NCBI GenBank assembly: GCA_028095005.1
Contig: CM051460.1
Span: 288,316,653 to 288,380,652 of the forward strand
Origin: Rhynchospora pubera
Taxonomy: Eukaryota; Streptophyta; Magnoliopsida; Poales; Cyperaceae
Reading direction: 5' to 3'
Length of the DNA stretch: 64,000 nt
The notes beneath the pieces are model-generated. The model did no database searches, was not told the DNA's origin, and saw only the letters and a list, made by a program, of their open reading frames with translations. Within the stretch, counting starts at the first letter, position 1; the number at the start of each line of letters is the position of its first letter. Both the position numbers and the translations under genes were made by a program. Below are positions 63,301-64,000 of the stretch, one piece after another.

Positions 63301-63759
63301 GTGGAAAACTAATGAAAGATATAAAAATGAGGAGACAGCAGCCAAACTCCTGCTGGTGTGTCTGCAGTTGTGCCAATATGAAGTGAACCTTACCAACAAA
63401 GTCTTACAAGTTACAACCTTCGATTGGAACCATTAAACTATCCTAGCAACTGGTGCTGAACTGGAACAAAACATTTGACTTTTCCGAAAATATTATGTTT
63501 AAATTGGTTCATTGCTTTCGAGAGTTCCATACATAGAAGCTGATGCAATTGGATCATATTAAACCACTCAGGCTTGGTTCTATAATTAATTGCTGGTACA
63601 GCAGTCTGCGCTCTGGTATTTTTAATTGTGTTTCATTTATAATTTTTACTTTATTTTTTCTAGGTTAAGGCTACAAGACCAGGGCAAAGCATTCCCATAA
63701 AATGTCCTGAAGTCATTCTTTGTGTGGAGATATATCACCCACAGAAATATGGGACAAAG
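60386..63759 (+). CDS. SRD2: snRNA-activating protein complex subunit SNAPC3/SRD2 (SNAP50), 5' part
   Basis: Subunit of the SNAPc complex that binds the upstream element of snRNA promoters and drives snRNA transcription; SRD2 is the Arabidopsis SNAP50 homologue. Seven exons are visible: 60386-60603, 60698-60767, 61001-61059, 61758-61950, 62582-62670, 62941-63007, 63664-63759 (792 nt, 264 residues, phases consistent), and the gene runs off the window. The start is the first ATG after a GC-rich leader. The N-terminal part is acidic and low-complexity (GACCTC repeat coding DLDLDLDVDLE). Then come VDELKILTEQELFERALQQ, a Ser/Glu-rich segment, a basic KKRKKKGRHF stretch (possible nuclear localisation signal), a Lys/Glu-rich helix (KVKQLAELKRKQDEEKLA), and the conserved start of the SNAP50 domain, CPEVILCVEIYHPQKYGTK. 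The Cys/His zinc-binding end of the domain lies outside. Identification rests mainly on the last visible exon. Confidence 0.82.
62176..62254 (+). mobile_element. Very short LINE 3' end with 14-bp TSD in SRD2 intron
   Basis: TTGTTGGGTTTCATTTCTAG and CCTACCCCAGCATGTTTGGG match the 3' tail of the LINE at 41195-41787 (TTGTTGGGTTTCTTTCTAGC at 41708 onward). The flanks TTGTTATCAGAATA (62162-62175 and 62255-62268) are identical. Only about 80 bp was inserted, an extreme 5' truncation of the same family. Confidence 0.82.
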
Positions 63760-64000
63760 GTACACCATCATAACTTGGACATCTCACTTAGAAAAAAAGT
63801 TTTATTTTCAAACTCTTATCATTTGGTTGAGATGAAGGTGTTGGTTCTGTCATTTGGTTCCGCTTAAAGGAAATGAGGTCCTGCTCCATATCAGTGATGT
63901 GCAAATATTGCTTTGGTAAAATAGATAATATTGAAGTGCTTTCCTCACAATAGTTACAACAGAACTGAAGTCCAATTAAAATGAAAGTGATGCCAAAATT

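Overview
This is a 64 kb piece of a flowering-plant nuclear genome. Genes are split into many short GT-AG exons, the spacers are AT-rich, chloroplast and mitochondrial proteins are nuclear-encoded, and plant hAT, Mutator-like and LINE elements are present. The gene families (CXE carboxylesterase, DUF538, thioredoxin f, plant-type ABCC, plant-type KNL1) are typical of angiosperms. I cannot name the species.

Layout. 1-1.4 kb: 3' part of a CXE11/16-type carboxylesterase (+). 2.9-10.1 kb: a 20-exon M3 thimet-type oligopeptidase (-), convergent with the carboxylesterase and divergent from the next gene. 10.8-22.1 kb: the kinetochore scaffold KNL1 (+, 15 exons, 1311 codons in my model), whose large second exon encodes 21 copies of a 22-residue repeat. 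22-33.8 kb: no convincing gene, but a dense set of mobile elements, including a hAT element with a 2.5 kb Mutator-like foldback nested inside it. 33.9-40.8 kb: an ABCC (MRP-type) transporter without the usual extra N-terminal membrane domain (+, 10 exons). 41.2 kb: a 5'-truncated LINE with a perfect 16-bp target duplication. 42.9-44.1 kb: a small secreted DUF538 gene (-) with an inverted pair of MITEs upstream. 47.4-48.1 kb: chloroplast thioredoxin f (+, 3 exons). 49.1-54.9 kb: the mitochondrial methyltransferase NDUFAF7/MidA (-, 13 exons). 55-60 kb: spacer with MITEs and decayed repeats. 60.4 kb to the end: the 5' half of SNAPC3/SRD2, a subunit of the snRNA-activating complex (+).

The genes are unrelated housekeeping or cell-biology genes and do not form a pathway. 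I built exon models by reading splice sites and checking phase. The complete models for the M3 peptidase, KNL1, ABCC and TRX f each sum to a multiple of three. The NDUFAF7 model does so only with one weak donor site, and the DUF538 second exon is inferred.

The most interesting item is the KNL1 repeat array. It contains an exact 528-nt (8-unit) higher-order period, and many units carry an xD[V/A/I/T]S core reminiscent of the MELT phospho-motif. The mobile-element record is also unusually legible, with target-site duplications readable for eight elements.
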